This document shows positions 40,495-49,950 of a DNA stretch of 64,000 bases, piece after piece; positions within the stretch are counted from its first letter, which is position 1, and the number at the start of each line of letters is the position of its first letter. This stretch comes from Saccharomycopsis malanga (lineage: Eukaryota; Ascomycota; Saccharomycetes; Ascoideales; Saccharomycopsidaceae). The notes below the pieces were generated by a model. That model saw only the letters and a list, made by a program, of their open reading frames with translations. It was not told where the DNA came from and made no database searches. The translations under genes and the position numbers were made by a program. The DNA lies in NCBI GenBank assembly GCA_004014935.1, contig CP025324.1, positions 2,418,501-2,482,500 of the forward strand, given 5' to 3'.

Positions 40495-42189
40495 ATGGTA
40501 AATATTGAATTTGAGCGAATTTATCTCAATCAATCGAAAGTGCCAGGGCGGTTGCGTATTGCTGATTCAGGTCTTGGTTGGAAAGCCCAATCGACAAAAG
40601 AAGGAACCAAGAAACCGCCATTTTTACTTCCTTTTCAAAGTATTATCAGCGCTCAATGGAGCCGTGCTTCCAAAGGATGGGAAGTTCGGTTGCAAACTCG
40701 TGATAATGAGGTGGTAATGTTAGATGGATTTGATCAGAGCAATTTTAACCAACTCAAAAACGAGTTGAAACGGAATTTCAATCTTGATTTGGAACAAAAA
40801 GATCATATATTGAGAGGCTGGAACTGGGGTACCACTACGATGGCTAGAAGTGAGCTTATCTTCAATATTAATAACCGTCCGGATTTCGAGTTGCCATATA
40901 AAGAAATCAGCAACACAAATCTTACAGGAAAGAATGAGGTTACGGTAGAATTCAAACCCGATGTCAACCAAGAAAAAGAAGGTGATGAGCTTGTAGAAAT
41001 GAGATTTTATGTGCCAGGAACAGTAGCTGTAAAAGGCGAGGATGATGGGGAGAAAAAAAGTAAGAAAAAACAGAAAACCAGAATTGTTAAGAACGAAAAT
41101 GGCGAAGAAATTGAAGAAATTGTGGAGGGAGAAGAAGGTGATGAAGAAATTGAACAAGAAGAAGAAGATGAAGGTGAGGAAGAGAACGAAGATGAAGAGC
41201 AAAATGCAGCTAGTTATTTTTATGATCAACTCAAAGAAAAAGCTAGTATCGGACAAGTTTCTGGCGATGCTATTGTATCTTTCTCCGATGTATTCTTTCT
41301 TACCCCAAGAGGTCGTTATGACATTGACATGTACAGTTCCTCGTTGCGTCTTAGAGGTAAGACATATGACAACAAGGTGCAATTCAGACAGATTGAAAGA
41401 ATTTTCTCCTTGCCTAAGCCAGATGATGTTCATCATTTGATTGTTGTTCAAGTAGACCCACCATTAACCCAAGGACAAACCAGATATTCATTTTTAACAA
41501 TGCAATTTCCAAGAGAAGAGCTTCTCGATGTAGAGTTGAATATTTCTGATGAAGAATACGAGGCCAAATACAAGGACAAGTTGGCTCGTAGTTATGAGGA
41601 CCAACGTACTCATACAGTGATTGGCCAATGTTTCAAAGGACTTACTGATAAGAGAGTCACAATCCCTGGAATGTTCAGATCTAAACACGCTCAAGCAGCT
41701 GTGTCTTGTTCTCTCAAGGCTTCTGAGGGTTACTTGTATTTATTAGACAAATGTTTCTTATTTGTTATTAAGCCTACTGTCTATATTCCTTTCTCGGAAA
41801 TATCCACTGTCCAGATGTCCCGTATTGGCCAATCCCTGACTGTGTCTAAGACATTCGATTTGGAAGTCAATTTGCGTAATGGCTCTTCACATATATTTGC
41901 CAACATTGCCAGAGATGAACAGAAGTTTATTGAAAACTACTTGGTAGATAAGGACATCCGTGTTAAGAATGAGGAGGAAGAAGGTAAAGCATTGTTGAAC
42001 TCTGCGTTGGGCGAAGATGATGAAGGAGATGACGAAGACGACGAAAGTGAAGATGAAGATTTCAATGAAGAAGATGCCTCTGATGAGGAAGTTGCCGAAG
42101 AGTTTGATTCAGATGCGGGCTCCGGCTCCGACAGCGACGGCGACGCTTCTGACGATGATTCTCCTCCAAAGAAGAAATCCAAGAAATAG
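40495..42189 (+). CDS. POB3: FACT histone chaperone subunit Pob3 (SSRP1-like)
   Basis: Pob3 with Spt16 forms FACT, which reorganises nucleosomes during transcription and replication. The 564-aa product (yeast: 552) starts MVNIEFERIYLNQSK and contains RGWNWGTTTMAR, DELVEMRFYVPG and VSFSDVFFLTPRGRYDIDMY, then RLRGKTYDNKVQ, all close to yeast Pob3. It has the N-terminal dimerisation domain, the double-PH middle domain and a Glu/Asp-rich nuclear tail ending PPKKKSKK. An acidic linker lies at about 195-240. As in other yeasts there is no HMG box. The only in-frame CTG (41836-41838, GQS-CTG-TVSK) aligns with a Ser of S. cerevisiae Pob3 as I recall that sequence. ACGCGT lies 222 bp upstream. Confidence 0.97.
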   Translation: MVNIEFERIYLNQSKVPGRLRIADSGLGWKAQSTKEGTKKPPFLLPFQSIISAQWSRASKGWEVRLQTRDNEVVMLDGFDQSNFNQLKNELKRNFNLDLEQKDHILRGWNWGTTTMARSELIFNINNRPDFELPYKEISNTNLTGKNEVTVEFKPDVNQEKEGDELVEMRFYVPGTVAVKGEDDGEKKSKKKQKTRIVKNENGEEIEEIVEGEEGDEEIEQEEEDEGEEENEDEEQNAASYFYDQLKEKASIGQVSGDAIVSFSDVFFLTPRGRYDIDMYSSSLRLRGKTYDNKVQFRQIERIFSLPKPDDVHHLIVVQVDPPLTQGQTRYSFLTMQFPREELLDVELNISDEEYEAKYKDKLARSYEDQRTHTVIGQCFKGLTDKRVTIPGMFRSKHAQAAVSCSLKASEGYLYLLDKCFLFVIKPTVYIPFSEISTVQMSRIGQSLTVSKTFDLEVNLRNGSSHIFANIARDEQKFIENYLVDKDIRVKNEEEEGKALLNSALGEDDEGDDEDDESEDEDFNEEDASDEEVAEEFDSDAGSGSDSDGDASDDDSPPKKKSKK

Positions 42190-42913
42190 TTTGTTGTATA
42201 ATATGACCATTATAAAAGATTATCTGCTTTTTTTTGTTTTCAGTTTTGTAAGGTGTATCGTTTAGATTGAAATAGAAAATTGTTGTAAAGTATCTTCCTA
42301 GCTGAATGTAATCGCTATTATTTACTATTAAAACGTACAATTATTATAATAGCTTCACCAAAGATCACTCGGTTTACATTAAATGATTGTTTGTTTCCTA
42401 CAGTAAAATTTATAAAATATTTTTTCTTATTTTTCTAATGATTATACAAATAATAAATTTATGTGATTATTTCTTTGTAAAGTGCAGTTTTCTTTGGTAG
42501 TTGTTCTTGAAGAACACAATTTTCTGTCAGTTATTTCGTTTCTTTCAGTACACCTTGGATTTTTTTCACTGGGTTTCACCAAGTCCCTGAAGACACAGCG
42601 CATATATACGAAACTTCCATGTACTGGGCTCACTGTAACTTCTTATACTGTCTTCAAAGTTGTCTTTCATTTTAGTCTTTTCTTGCATTATTTATTGTTT
42701 TCTTACCGGTGACTGTTCTTTCAGATTATTTGTTAGTCCTGCTTATTGTTTCTGCAGTAAAACTTTCCTGTTTCTACACCAGCTGGTAGCACATAGTTTA
42801 TAAACAAGTATAAAATGACAATGGTTATTCTATTATACAACACAATACTGTGTGATTATGGAGAAAACAAAGAAAACAAAGAACGTAAAACTACCATAGA
42901 TAAAAGATAAACA
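42190..42913. other. Intergenic between convergent POB3 and BET5
   Basis: About 720 bp of AT-rich 3' sequence, with the right copy of the 54-bp repeat at 42578-42631. No gene is seen. Confidence 0.6.
42578..42631 (+). repeat. 54-bp direct repeat, right copy (downstream of POB3)
   Basis: Same orientation and length as 39953-40006 with 11 differences. The two copies bracket POB3 about 2.6 kb apart. Confidence 0.75.
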
Positions 42914-43573
42914 TTAACTGGTGAAACTAGGAAGAGACGTTATGTAAGCATCTACCCTGTTTACAAATGCCTGGTTACTTATGTATTCTCCTTCAAGGAA
43001 ATCCACTTGACTAAGAGCATTTTTGACGACGAATTCGTTGAAAATGGTTGTGTAGATGTATTGTAGAGCGAACTGCAAGTCCTCCAACTTCGCATCCGAA
43101 ACCAAAGCAAACCGCCAGCTGGTAGCTGTTTCAAAGTAGTGAACCCTATAGTTATTAGTAGAGAAAGTAGTCAAGTAGTTGGACACGGCAATTGGCGAAG
43201 CATCTGGGTTTTCATAGTCGCTTGGAGAATTTCCAGAGTTACCATTACCTCCATACAATTTAGAAGCAATATTGCGAAGTGATATGATTGACCCAAGAAG
43301 AAGCTTGGCATTGTCATTAACGTTATTCACATTTATAAGCCCACTGGAGAGCTGATTGTTGGTTGAAGCGGCGCCAGCATTCGCACTTGCTGATGCACCT
43401 GCACTTCCAGTTACACTGCCAACACCGCTCGTAAGAGTGGTCGTGCTGGATGAAGACGTGAAAGAAGGATAGTTGAAAAGCTTGCTTCCCCCAGACGCTA
43501 TCTTAGGCTCCCATTCGCGGCTGAACACACAGTTACAATGTCTGTCAAAAATCCAGAAAGAATATATTGCCAT
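42914..43573 (-). CDS. BET5: TRAPP subunit Bet5
   Basis: Bet5 is a small longin-type core subunit of the TRAPP complexes that activate Ypt1 on ER-to-Golgi vesicles. The first residues MAIYSFWIFDRHCNCVFSREW are nearly identical to the yeast N-terminus. Later segments LLLGSIISLRNIASKL, NYRVHYFETATSWRFALVSD and LQYIYTTIFNEFVVKN match in order. The product is 219 aa against 159 in S. cerevisiae. Most of the excess is one Ser/Thr/Ala/Gly/Asn-rich insert at about residues 28-80, plus a smaller one near 100-120, both in loops of the longin fold. No intron is needed. The gene is divergent from the 90-aa ORF, with a Reb1-like site (43759-43765) 190 bp upstream of its ATG. Confidence 0.93.
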   Translation of the reverse strand: MAIYSFWIFDRHCNCVFSREWEPKIASGGSKLFNYPSFTSSSSTTTLTSGVGSVTGSAGASASANAGAASTNNQLSSGLINVNNVNDNAKLLLGSIISLRNIASKLYGGNGNSGNSPSDYENPDASPIAVSNYLTTFSTNNYRVHYFETATSWRFALVSDAKLEDLQFALQYIYTTIFNEFVVKNALSQVDFLEGEYISNQAFVNRVDAYITSLPSFTS

Positions 43574-44003
43574 TGGTCAAGTGATTTTTATCTTAGCAAT
43601 ATTGCTGAGGTTGAAAAGCGTTTTGATTCTACTGATCGGACCTTTGCCTGTCACTTTTGTATCCCGATATACAAAAATAAAACTTTGTTGGTCGATTTGT
43701 TTGAAATAATGTTTAGTCCTAGATCAGCTAAATCAGTATACGTATAAGATATTGGATATTACCCGGGAATGATAGGGTGTCGAGTTTCTATGGTGAAACA
43801 TTGGGGGGTGTTTAGAAGGCTTTATTAAAGGTCTTTATAAGGTATTCAAAGGGTGTTTACATCAACTGAATGTGTGTGATACATGGCAAAGTTTGGGTAG
43901 TCATTGGTAATTATTAAAAAGGCATATGTTTTGAATCCTTTTTTTTGCGGCGATTATCCTCTGAGATATCGAGCTATATAATCAGACGACAGAATTGGAA
44001 ATT
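43574..44003. promoter_or_regulatory. Divergent promoter BET5 / 90-aa ORF
   Basis: 430 bp with TTACCCG at 43759-43765 (Reb1-like core) and little else. Confidence 0.45.
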
Positions 44004-44276
44004 ATGAGCGAGTCAAAGTTGATTTCAAATCGTAATTGGCTTAAAGAAATTAGAGGTCTTCCGTCTATACAGTCGTACAATTTAGTGAATGACACTAAAC
44101 AACTGTTTGTCAGCACCCATTCGGAGCATTTAGTTGGTAGCATTGCCGATAAGAACATCAATAGTATTGCGAAGCACACAGGTTCGTTGAAGTCTAATAC
44201 CAGCGCTATGGCCACTGTGGTGTCGCGAAACTTTGAAAAACTCGACCAGGCTAGCGAGAAACTCAGTTGGATTTGA
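44004..44276 (+). CDS. Small 90-aa helical protein, unknown
   Basis: The ATG at 44004 (the open frame starts upstream at a TTG) encodes MSESKLISNRNWLKEIRGLP and then a mostly helical chain. The C-terminal SNTSAMATVVSRNFEKLDQ region looks like an amphipathic coiled-coil segment. The size, lack of membrane segments and helical C-terminus are compatible with small subunits of BLOC-1/KxDL- or kinetochore-type assemblies, but I cannot place it in a family. A 158-codon antisense frame (44130-44606) overlaps it and starts at TTG. I consider that one spurious. Confidence 0.6.
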   Translation: MSESKLISNRNWLKEIRGLPSIQSYNLVNDTKQLFVSTHSEHLVGSIADKNINSIAKHTGSLKSNTSAMATVVSRNFEKLDQASEKLSWI

Positions 44277-45155
44277 CACTTTTTTTTTATGACTTTCTAT
44301 TGGAAAGATCATATAGAGATGATGCCATACTCGATACTGTGTGAAAGGTTTGTTTGATATATTGCTTGTAAGAGGCAAATAAAGAGTCATTGGTATAGCA
44401 AAGACCAGAACATGTATACCGTACTGTTTTTTTGGTAATGCACCAAAAATGTAATTTTGATCTTGTTTGATCATTAAGTAGGTTTCTTGAACGCGTTTGC
44501 TAAAACAAAATAGAGATCCCTTCGCATAATTGATGGATTTTATATCATCAGCATTACATGATTGTATAGTCATTAAAATGGACAACAATGACAAGTTTAA
44601 TAGCAAGAAAAGCTCAAATCTGAGATCTAAACCTTCTCATGGCACTTTTAGCTCTGCTTTTCTACTAGAAAATTCGAAAGGACATTGTCATCAGTGTTGC
44701 TTCTACTGCTATTTGACGTATTGTTGTTTACCCTAAAACAGGAGAAACAAGACATGTACTTGGAAATTGTTGTCCGCGGATTTAAAATACAAGTTGATAT
44801 TTATTAATCCTATGTATAATCACCCACCAAACTTTGAAAAATAATCTTGAAAAGATAGTGAAACTATAGTTTAAAAGATGGTTTTCTAGACAACGTAATC
44901 ATTGTCTATGTAGACAAATCAAAATGATAATGTTGAGCAGGATGTTCATTCATAGTGTGCTAAGAATGTCAAGCATTGTATGAGCTTATAATGAATGAAG
45001 GATATTGCAAATTGATCATTGAAATATTTGATTATCGCAGTTGGTGAGTAAATGATAAATTGACAGTACGCAAGTCAATAATAGTATTCTTACAAATAAA
45101 CTAAACAACGCATGATATTTCTGATATCATTATATTGCCTCATATAACAGACCAA
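44277..45155. other. Intergenic, 0.88 kb between convergent genes
   Basis: 3' regions of the 90-aa ORF and CTF8. An isolated ACGCGT at 44491-44496 is not in a promoter. No gene is seen. Confidence 0.55.
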
Positions 45156-45611
45156 CTAGCCATCCATCAACGGCACTGGTCGCTGGCTGAAAACCAACTT
45201 GTGCCTGATAATATCGACAACCTTTACAGCCTGGCCTGCCAAATGCTGCTGATCGACTGATTGGGCCCTGTTCATCTTCGGAAAACGGAGTATTCCTAAC
45301 GGTTTTTCCAACTTGATCACCTTCCCTATAAGTTTCTGGTTCTTTCCTATGAGCAACTCCACCTTGCTATTGTTAGGCGACTCCAAATTGTACTTTAACC
45401 GGCCTATCCGCACTGCCGGCTGGCCTTCATGCTTTGAAATAATAAAATCAGTGCATTTTTCATAGTTATAGTTGTCTGGAACCACCTCTGGCCGATGTAT
45501 TGTCCCTTGAATCTCTATCATCACTAGCCCTTCTGGAAGCCGTATGTACGGCGGAAGCCCTGCCACGCACTGTGGCTCCTCAAAATTGGTATCTATCTTT
45601 ATTGTGGGCAT
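45156..45611 (-). CDS. CTF8: Ctf8, subunit of the Ctf18 clamp-loader complex
   Basis: Ctf8 joins Ctf18, Dcc1 and Rfc2-5 in the alternative replication-factor-C complex needed for sister-chromatid cohesion and replication checkpoints. The 151-aa product (yeast: 133) opens MPTIKID, comparable to MPSVDID in yeast. It carries EGLVMIEIQGTI (yeast GMMMLEIQGEL), then IGRLKYNL, LLIGKNQKLIGKVIKLEKPLGI (given in two overlapping family blocks) and the terminal FSQRPVPLM (yeast FKDRPLPIM). The open frame extends five codons to a TTG, and the first ATG is at 45609-45611. An MCB box and a related TCGCGT lie 130-155 bp upstream, as expected for a G1/S gene. It is divergent from MBP1. Confidence 0.92.
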   Translation of the reverse strand: MPTIKIDTNFEEPQCVAGLPPYIRLPEGLVMIEIQGTIHRPEVVPDNYNYEKCTDFIISKHEGQPAVRIGRLKYNLESPNNSKVELLIGKNQKLIGKVIKLEKPLGILRFPKMNRAQSVDQQHLAGQAVKVVDIIRHKLVFSQRPVPLMDG

Positions 45612-46196
45612 CTTGCCGCTAACCAATTTGCTAACTCGAATAATAACCTTTATATATTCTCTATACTATACTACTATGTAGTACCACCCGACGCCAAAAG
45701 AAAAAATAATAAAAATTAAAATAAAATAATAAAAAAAGACGCGTGTCAGTTAGAAGCCCTCTCGCGTCCGTTTTATATAATTTTTCTTAATATTCAGTGT
45801 AATGTAGCTGTTTTGGCGACGAGAGATTTGTTTGATAAACAATAAAATACGGCTACTGATAGTTGAGAACCTTGTCTTTTGTGAATATCGCAGCGCATTT
45901 AACAGACACAATCATCGGTTTTAAAAGTGTAACGTCACACAGTTACCTTGTCCAGATAATTCAGCATACCTAGTTGAGAATACATATTGACAGGCTCCAA
46001 TTTCTTGTCCATGCGCTTTTATTAAGCGATTAGGGTTAAATATTAGCCACGAAGAGATTAAAGCAAAGCAAGGTTCATCTAAGAGTTGAAATTTGAAAGG
46101 GCATTTTAAAATTATCGTAGTTTCTGAAACCAATATATTGTTTTATTTGATCAACTAAACATACATTATATTACTATTCAACAAAACACTGCTATC
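45612..46196. promoter_or_regulatory. Divergent promoter CTF8 / MBP1
   Basis: 585 bp. ACGCGT at 45739-45744 and TCGCGT at 45762-45767 lie on the CTF8 side, about 130-155 bp from its ATG and 430-460 bp from MBP1. Confidence 0.55.
45739..45767. promoter_or_regulatory. MCB pair upstream of CTF8
   Basis: ACGCGT and TCGCGT start 23 bp apart, the recognition core of the Mbp1 DNA-binding domain. Confidence 0.55.
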
Positions 46197-49127
46197 ATGA
46201 TTCATCCACAGTTGTATTCTGCAACTTATTCAAATGTCCCGGTGTACGAGTTCTTAGTAAATGGTGGGTCTGTGATGAGACGAAAGAAGGACAATTGGGT
46301 CAATGCAACACATATATTAAAAGCTGCAAACTTTGCAAAGGCTAAAAGAACCAGGATTTTGGAAAAGGATGTCCAGACAGGAAAACACGAGAAAGTCCAG
46401 GGCGGATATGGTAAATATCAAGGTACTTGGGTGCCTTTGGAAGATGCCAAACTTATTGCTGCAAGATTCAGCGTCCAAGATATATTAGCTCCTATATTAG
46501 AGTATGTAAGGTTGGAAGGAGATGATGAACCTCCGCTAGCTCCAAGACATCATCATGCAAAGACATTAGCTGCTCAAGCAGCAAATAAAAGTGCTGCTGA
46601 GAGCTCTAGAAGCACCAGTGGGTCTCCTTCTTTGGCTACACGAAGTTCTACATATCCTCTTAAAAGAACCAAATCAAAAGCAGACCCTTTACAGCCCCCG
46701 AAAAAAAGAGGCAGACCAAGAAGAGTCAACTCTGTATTGGAATCCGAGACTCCGGCGGACAGCGTTGGTAGCTCAATATTAGATAGTGGGAATTTCGACA
46801 TGCTCAAAACTATAGAAGATAAGCCTGTTGAACTCAATAAAAACGGACAGCCAAAGAAAAAAAGAGGTAGAAAGCCAAAACCCAAAAACCCTGCTATTTC
46901 TCTTGATGAGTCAATGATAACAACCACTGTCAACGATAGCAGTGGATTGGTAACCGCTCAGAACTCTATATTTCAAACTCCTATGAAAAACTCGGTTCTA
47001 AACAATAGAGTAATTAGAAGTTTTGTTGATGAAAAGTCAAGTCCTCTTAATGAAAATGATCTCAACAGTTATTTCAATAGCCAGGCAGACCATCGTCGTC
47101 GTCTAGAAGGCACTTCCAGTGATATAGAAGAAACAGATATGCAGAACCATGAGGAGGTCACAGTAAGTCGTATGTTCCGTGACGATCCATCTTCTTCACC
47201 TAGTGAATTCATGTCTGATCATGATTTGGCCAGAGCGTTGAAATCACCAGAAAATATGAGTGGATTGGGTATCAAGAATAGAATAAATGGGATTTCCGGA
47301 CAGCGATCGGTGCCCTCGTATTACAGTTTCATCAATGGAAGAGAAGATCACCCGTATAATGGCTACTTTTCAACAAAAAAGAAATATTCTAATAATGAAT
47401 ATACCAACTCTATACCTACGCCATCAAGTTCCCTTCCCCCTAGCTCTCATTATTATGGCCATACTAACAGTAATGTGAGAAACGATAGTAAATGGTTTGA
47501 CGAAAATGATGAGTTTACTAAAAAATTGATCAACCATTTCATGAAACCAGATGACGAGGTCAACGACCAAGAAATACCTGATTTCCTACTTAATCTCCCC
47601 AAGAAGTTTGAAATCAACAAAGCCATTGACCCTGATGGAAATACCGCTTTGCACTGGGCATGTGCAATGGGAAACTTGCCCATCATCGAGTTGCTACTAA
47701 AACTTGGTGCAAATTACCATGCTAGAAATAAAAAACAAGAAACCCCAATAATGCGAACTGTTAGATTTAACAACTCATACACCAAAAGAACATTCTCCAA
47801 AATATTAGATTTACTAAGAGAAACCATTTTTGATGTTGATGGCAAGAATCGCACAACCTTGCACCATGTGGCACTTGCTTCCAGTTCGTCTCAAAAGTAC
47901 AACTCTGGAAGGTATTACTCGGAAATGCTTTTAGCCAAGGTCAGAGATCTCTATTCCAGTGACCGTTTGTTTGACTTCATAAACTTGACAGATAGGAAAG
48001 GCAATACTGCCTTGTTCTATGCTTTGAGTAATAGTTCTAGAAAATGCGTAAAAGTTCTTTTAAGCCACGGTGCTAGAACAGACATCAAAAATAACAAAGG
48101 CGAATCTGCCAGTGATCTAATGGCTATCAATTATCCTCCTACTCCTAAGCTCATAAGCAATTACCAAAGCAATGTACGAAACTTGAACAAATTGATACCT
48201 TCCAAGGATCATGGCAACAAACAAGAATTTACAGTTAATAACGACACAATCACTGAAGCTACCGGTGGTAAGATTGATATAACATCATTGCCACATATAT
48301 TGCAGGCTCCAAAATATTCGGAAGTGGTGATTTCTGCTGTGGAAAAAACTGCCATTTCTTTGATTGAGAGCTTGAACAATTTTGCTGACTTATACGACGA
48401 AGAGCTCCAGAAGAAACAAGTGCTCATATACGATTTGAACAAATATTACAATGAACTTAATATTGAAATTTCCACCCTTGAAAAAAACATCATCAACTCC
48501 TCCATCTCTGCTAACCAGCTACTATCTTCTTCCATGTCCGATGTTGGCGATGAAGATCCTAAAAGTGAGCTTGCAAAGTCTATTATTGCTACAAACTACA
48601 AAAAGTTGGGAAACAAAATCGACAAGCAATCTGAAAAATTGAATGATAAAATCAAAGACTTTGAAACGTTGTTGCATAAAATACAATTATGCAAGTTGAA
48701 TCAAATTGTTGCCTCGGAGGAAACAAACAATGTTAAATTGAAAGATAACGACGGTGATATTCAAATTACAGACAGTACTTCGAGTGATTCAACTGAAGAA
48801 AAACTACAATATGCTGTGGAATTATCTAAACTCCAATTGCAAAGAGGGACACTTACGAAAAAGATCTTTGGTAGCTTTATTTTCGACGCTGAAAGCGTTC
48901 AGAACACAGATTTGGGTATTGTTGACGAGGATGCTGAAATGGATACACTGGTATTGGCACACAAGACAAAAACAACAGTTATTGATAATTCCGACGAAAT
49001 CAAGGCCAGAAAGGAAAAGAGTAAAAAGCTCAATCTTTACCGGAGATTGGTCGCAGCATGTTGCAACATTGGAATTAATGAGGTTGATGAGTTGATCGAT
49101 ACTGTTTTGGATCGTCTACAACATTAA
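46197..49127 (+). CDS. MBP1: MBF transcription factor Mbp1 (APSES/KilA-N plus ankyrin)
   Basis: Mbp1 is the DNA-binding subunit of MBF, which binds ACGCGT and drives G1/S genes. The APSES domain (about 5-105) is nearly yeast-identical: KDNWVNATHILKAANFAKAK, RTRILEKDV, HEKVQGGYGKYQGTWVPL. PRHHHAKT follows, as in yeast. Two AT-hook-like RGR cores sit at 169-176 (KKRGRPRR) and 220-228 (KKKRGRKPK). Ankyrin repeats span about 475-665 (DGNTALHWACAMGNLPIIELL; KGNTALFYALSNSSRKCVKVLL, with the first unit DPDGN). A coiled-coil C-terminus ends in a helix resembling the Swi6-contact region (YRRLVAACCNIGINEVDELI). Length is 976 aa versus 833 in S. cerevisiae. The sequence distinguishes it from Swi4 mainly through the APSES domain. 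Confidence 0.93.
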   Translation: MIHPQLYSATYSNVPVYEFLVNGGSVMRRKKDNWVNATHILKAANFAKAKRTRILEKDVQTGKHEKVQGGYGKYQGTWVPLEDAKLIAARFSVQDILAPILEYVRLEGDDEPPLAPRHHHAKTLAAQAANKSAAESSRSTSGSPSLATRSSTYPLKRTKSKADPLQPPKKRGRPRRVNSVLESETPADSVGSSILDSGNFDMLKTIEDKPVELNKNGQPKKKRGRKPKPKNPAISLDESMITTTVNDSSGLVTAQNSIFQTPMKNSVLNNRVIRSFVDEKSSPLNENDLNSYFNSQADHRRRLEGTSSDIEETDMQNHEEVTVSRMFRDDPSSSPSEFMSDHDLARALKSPENMSGLGIKNRINGISGQRSVPSYYSFINGREDHPYNGYFSTKKKYSNNEYTNSIPTPSSSLPPSSHYYGHTNSNVRNDSKWFDENDEFTKKLINHFMKPDDEVNDQEIPDFLLNLPKKFEINKAIDPDGNTALHWACAMGNLPIIELLLKLGANYHARNKKQETPIMRTVRFNNSYTKRTFSKILDLLRETIFDVDGKNRTTLHHVALASSSSQKYNSGRYYSEMLLAKVRDLYSSDRLFDFINLTDRKGNTALFYALSNSSRKCVKVLLSHGARTDIKNNKGESASDLMAINYPPTPKLISNYQSNVRNLNKLIPSKDHGNKQEFTVNNDTITEATGGKIDITSLPHILQAPKYSEVVISAVEKTAISLIESLNNFADLYDEELQKKQVLIYDLNKYYNELNIEISTLEKNIINSSISANQLLSSSMSDVGDEDPKSELAKSIIATNYKKLGNKIDKQSEKLNDKIKDFETLLHKIQLCKLNQIVASEETNNVKLKDNDGDIQITDSTSSDSTEEKLQYAVELSKLQLQRGTLTKKIFGSFIFDAESVQNTDLGIVDEDAEMDTLVLAHKTKTTVIDNSDEIKARKEKSKKLNLYRRLVAACCNIGINEVDELIDTVLDRLQH

Positions 49128-49950
49128 ATGACTGACGGTGCTAGTGTAATGGTCATATTGACGCTTGCAAACTGGTGTATTTTTATTCATACATGTTTTT
49201 AACAAACTTCATTTTTTATTTCTCAGTTTATTTTATTAATTATTTTTTCCAATTCATTTTCTGTTTTCATTAGCTTTTTGTCGTTTTGTTTTTCTCGGAC
49301 TTAGTCTTTGGAAAGTTTCACCGTTTCGTGTACAATTGTATTTTTAGTATTATATGGTATTTTTTTTCGGAGTAACAAATTATTGGTTGTAAAATGTATT
49401 ACTAAAAACGTTGTCTTACCAATAAAATTTGGCAGTGTGCGTTGAATCCTCGGAAATAAGAACTTTATTTTAACCCAATTCGTCTTCTACATACATAGAA
49501 TGAAATTCCTCAATAAATTCCTTAACCAGATGGCTGATTTTCACGGAATTTCGGAGAGAAATTGAGCCTCCGAACAATACGTTGTAGTAAAGGAAAAAAA
49601 GGAAAAACTTTCGGTCCAATCAAACTACACAACGCAATGTTGCTTGGATAATAGAGAAAGATGAGGTACTTCTCGGGTTTGCTAGGTGAAATCATGAGGA
49701 TTCCAAATGTACTTTTCAATTTGTCATCAAGTTGTTGTTGACTTGTGGTGCAATTGAGCTTTGGAATGATTTATAAACTCTTGTAAAAGATCTTCTTTAT
49801 TGTACGGCTTTGGTAGATCTACAAAATATTTCAACAATTGTTAAGAATTACATCAGTACGTCTTCTATATAAAGAGATAAACTGATCTAGCTGTTTACGA
49901 AACAACACACTTTATTAGTAAAGAAACAATCAAACATAGTTGATTAAAAC
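49128..49950. other. Intergenic, 0.82 kb, nothing recognised
   Basis: MBP1 3' region and promoter of the reductase. T-rich, no supported ORF. Confidence 0.55.

Noticed and set aside
40720-41451. 243-codon minus-strand frame
   Set aside because: Antisense to conserved POB3. Phe-rich because of the Lys/Glu-rich sense strand.
39953-42631. Reading the 54-bp repeats as LTRs of an element containing POB3
   Set aside because: The repeats are only 54 bp, the DNA between them is a host gene, and no element-type coding sequence or terminal dinucleotide pattern is visible.
44130-44606. 158-codon minus-strand frame with a signal-like start
   Set aside because: Starts at TTG, overlaps the better 90-aa ORF and shows no motif.
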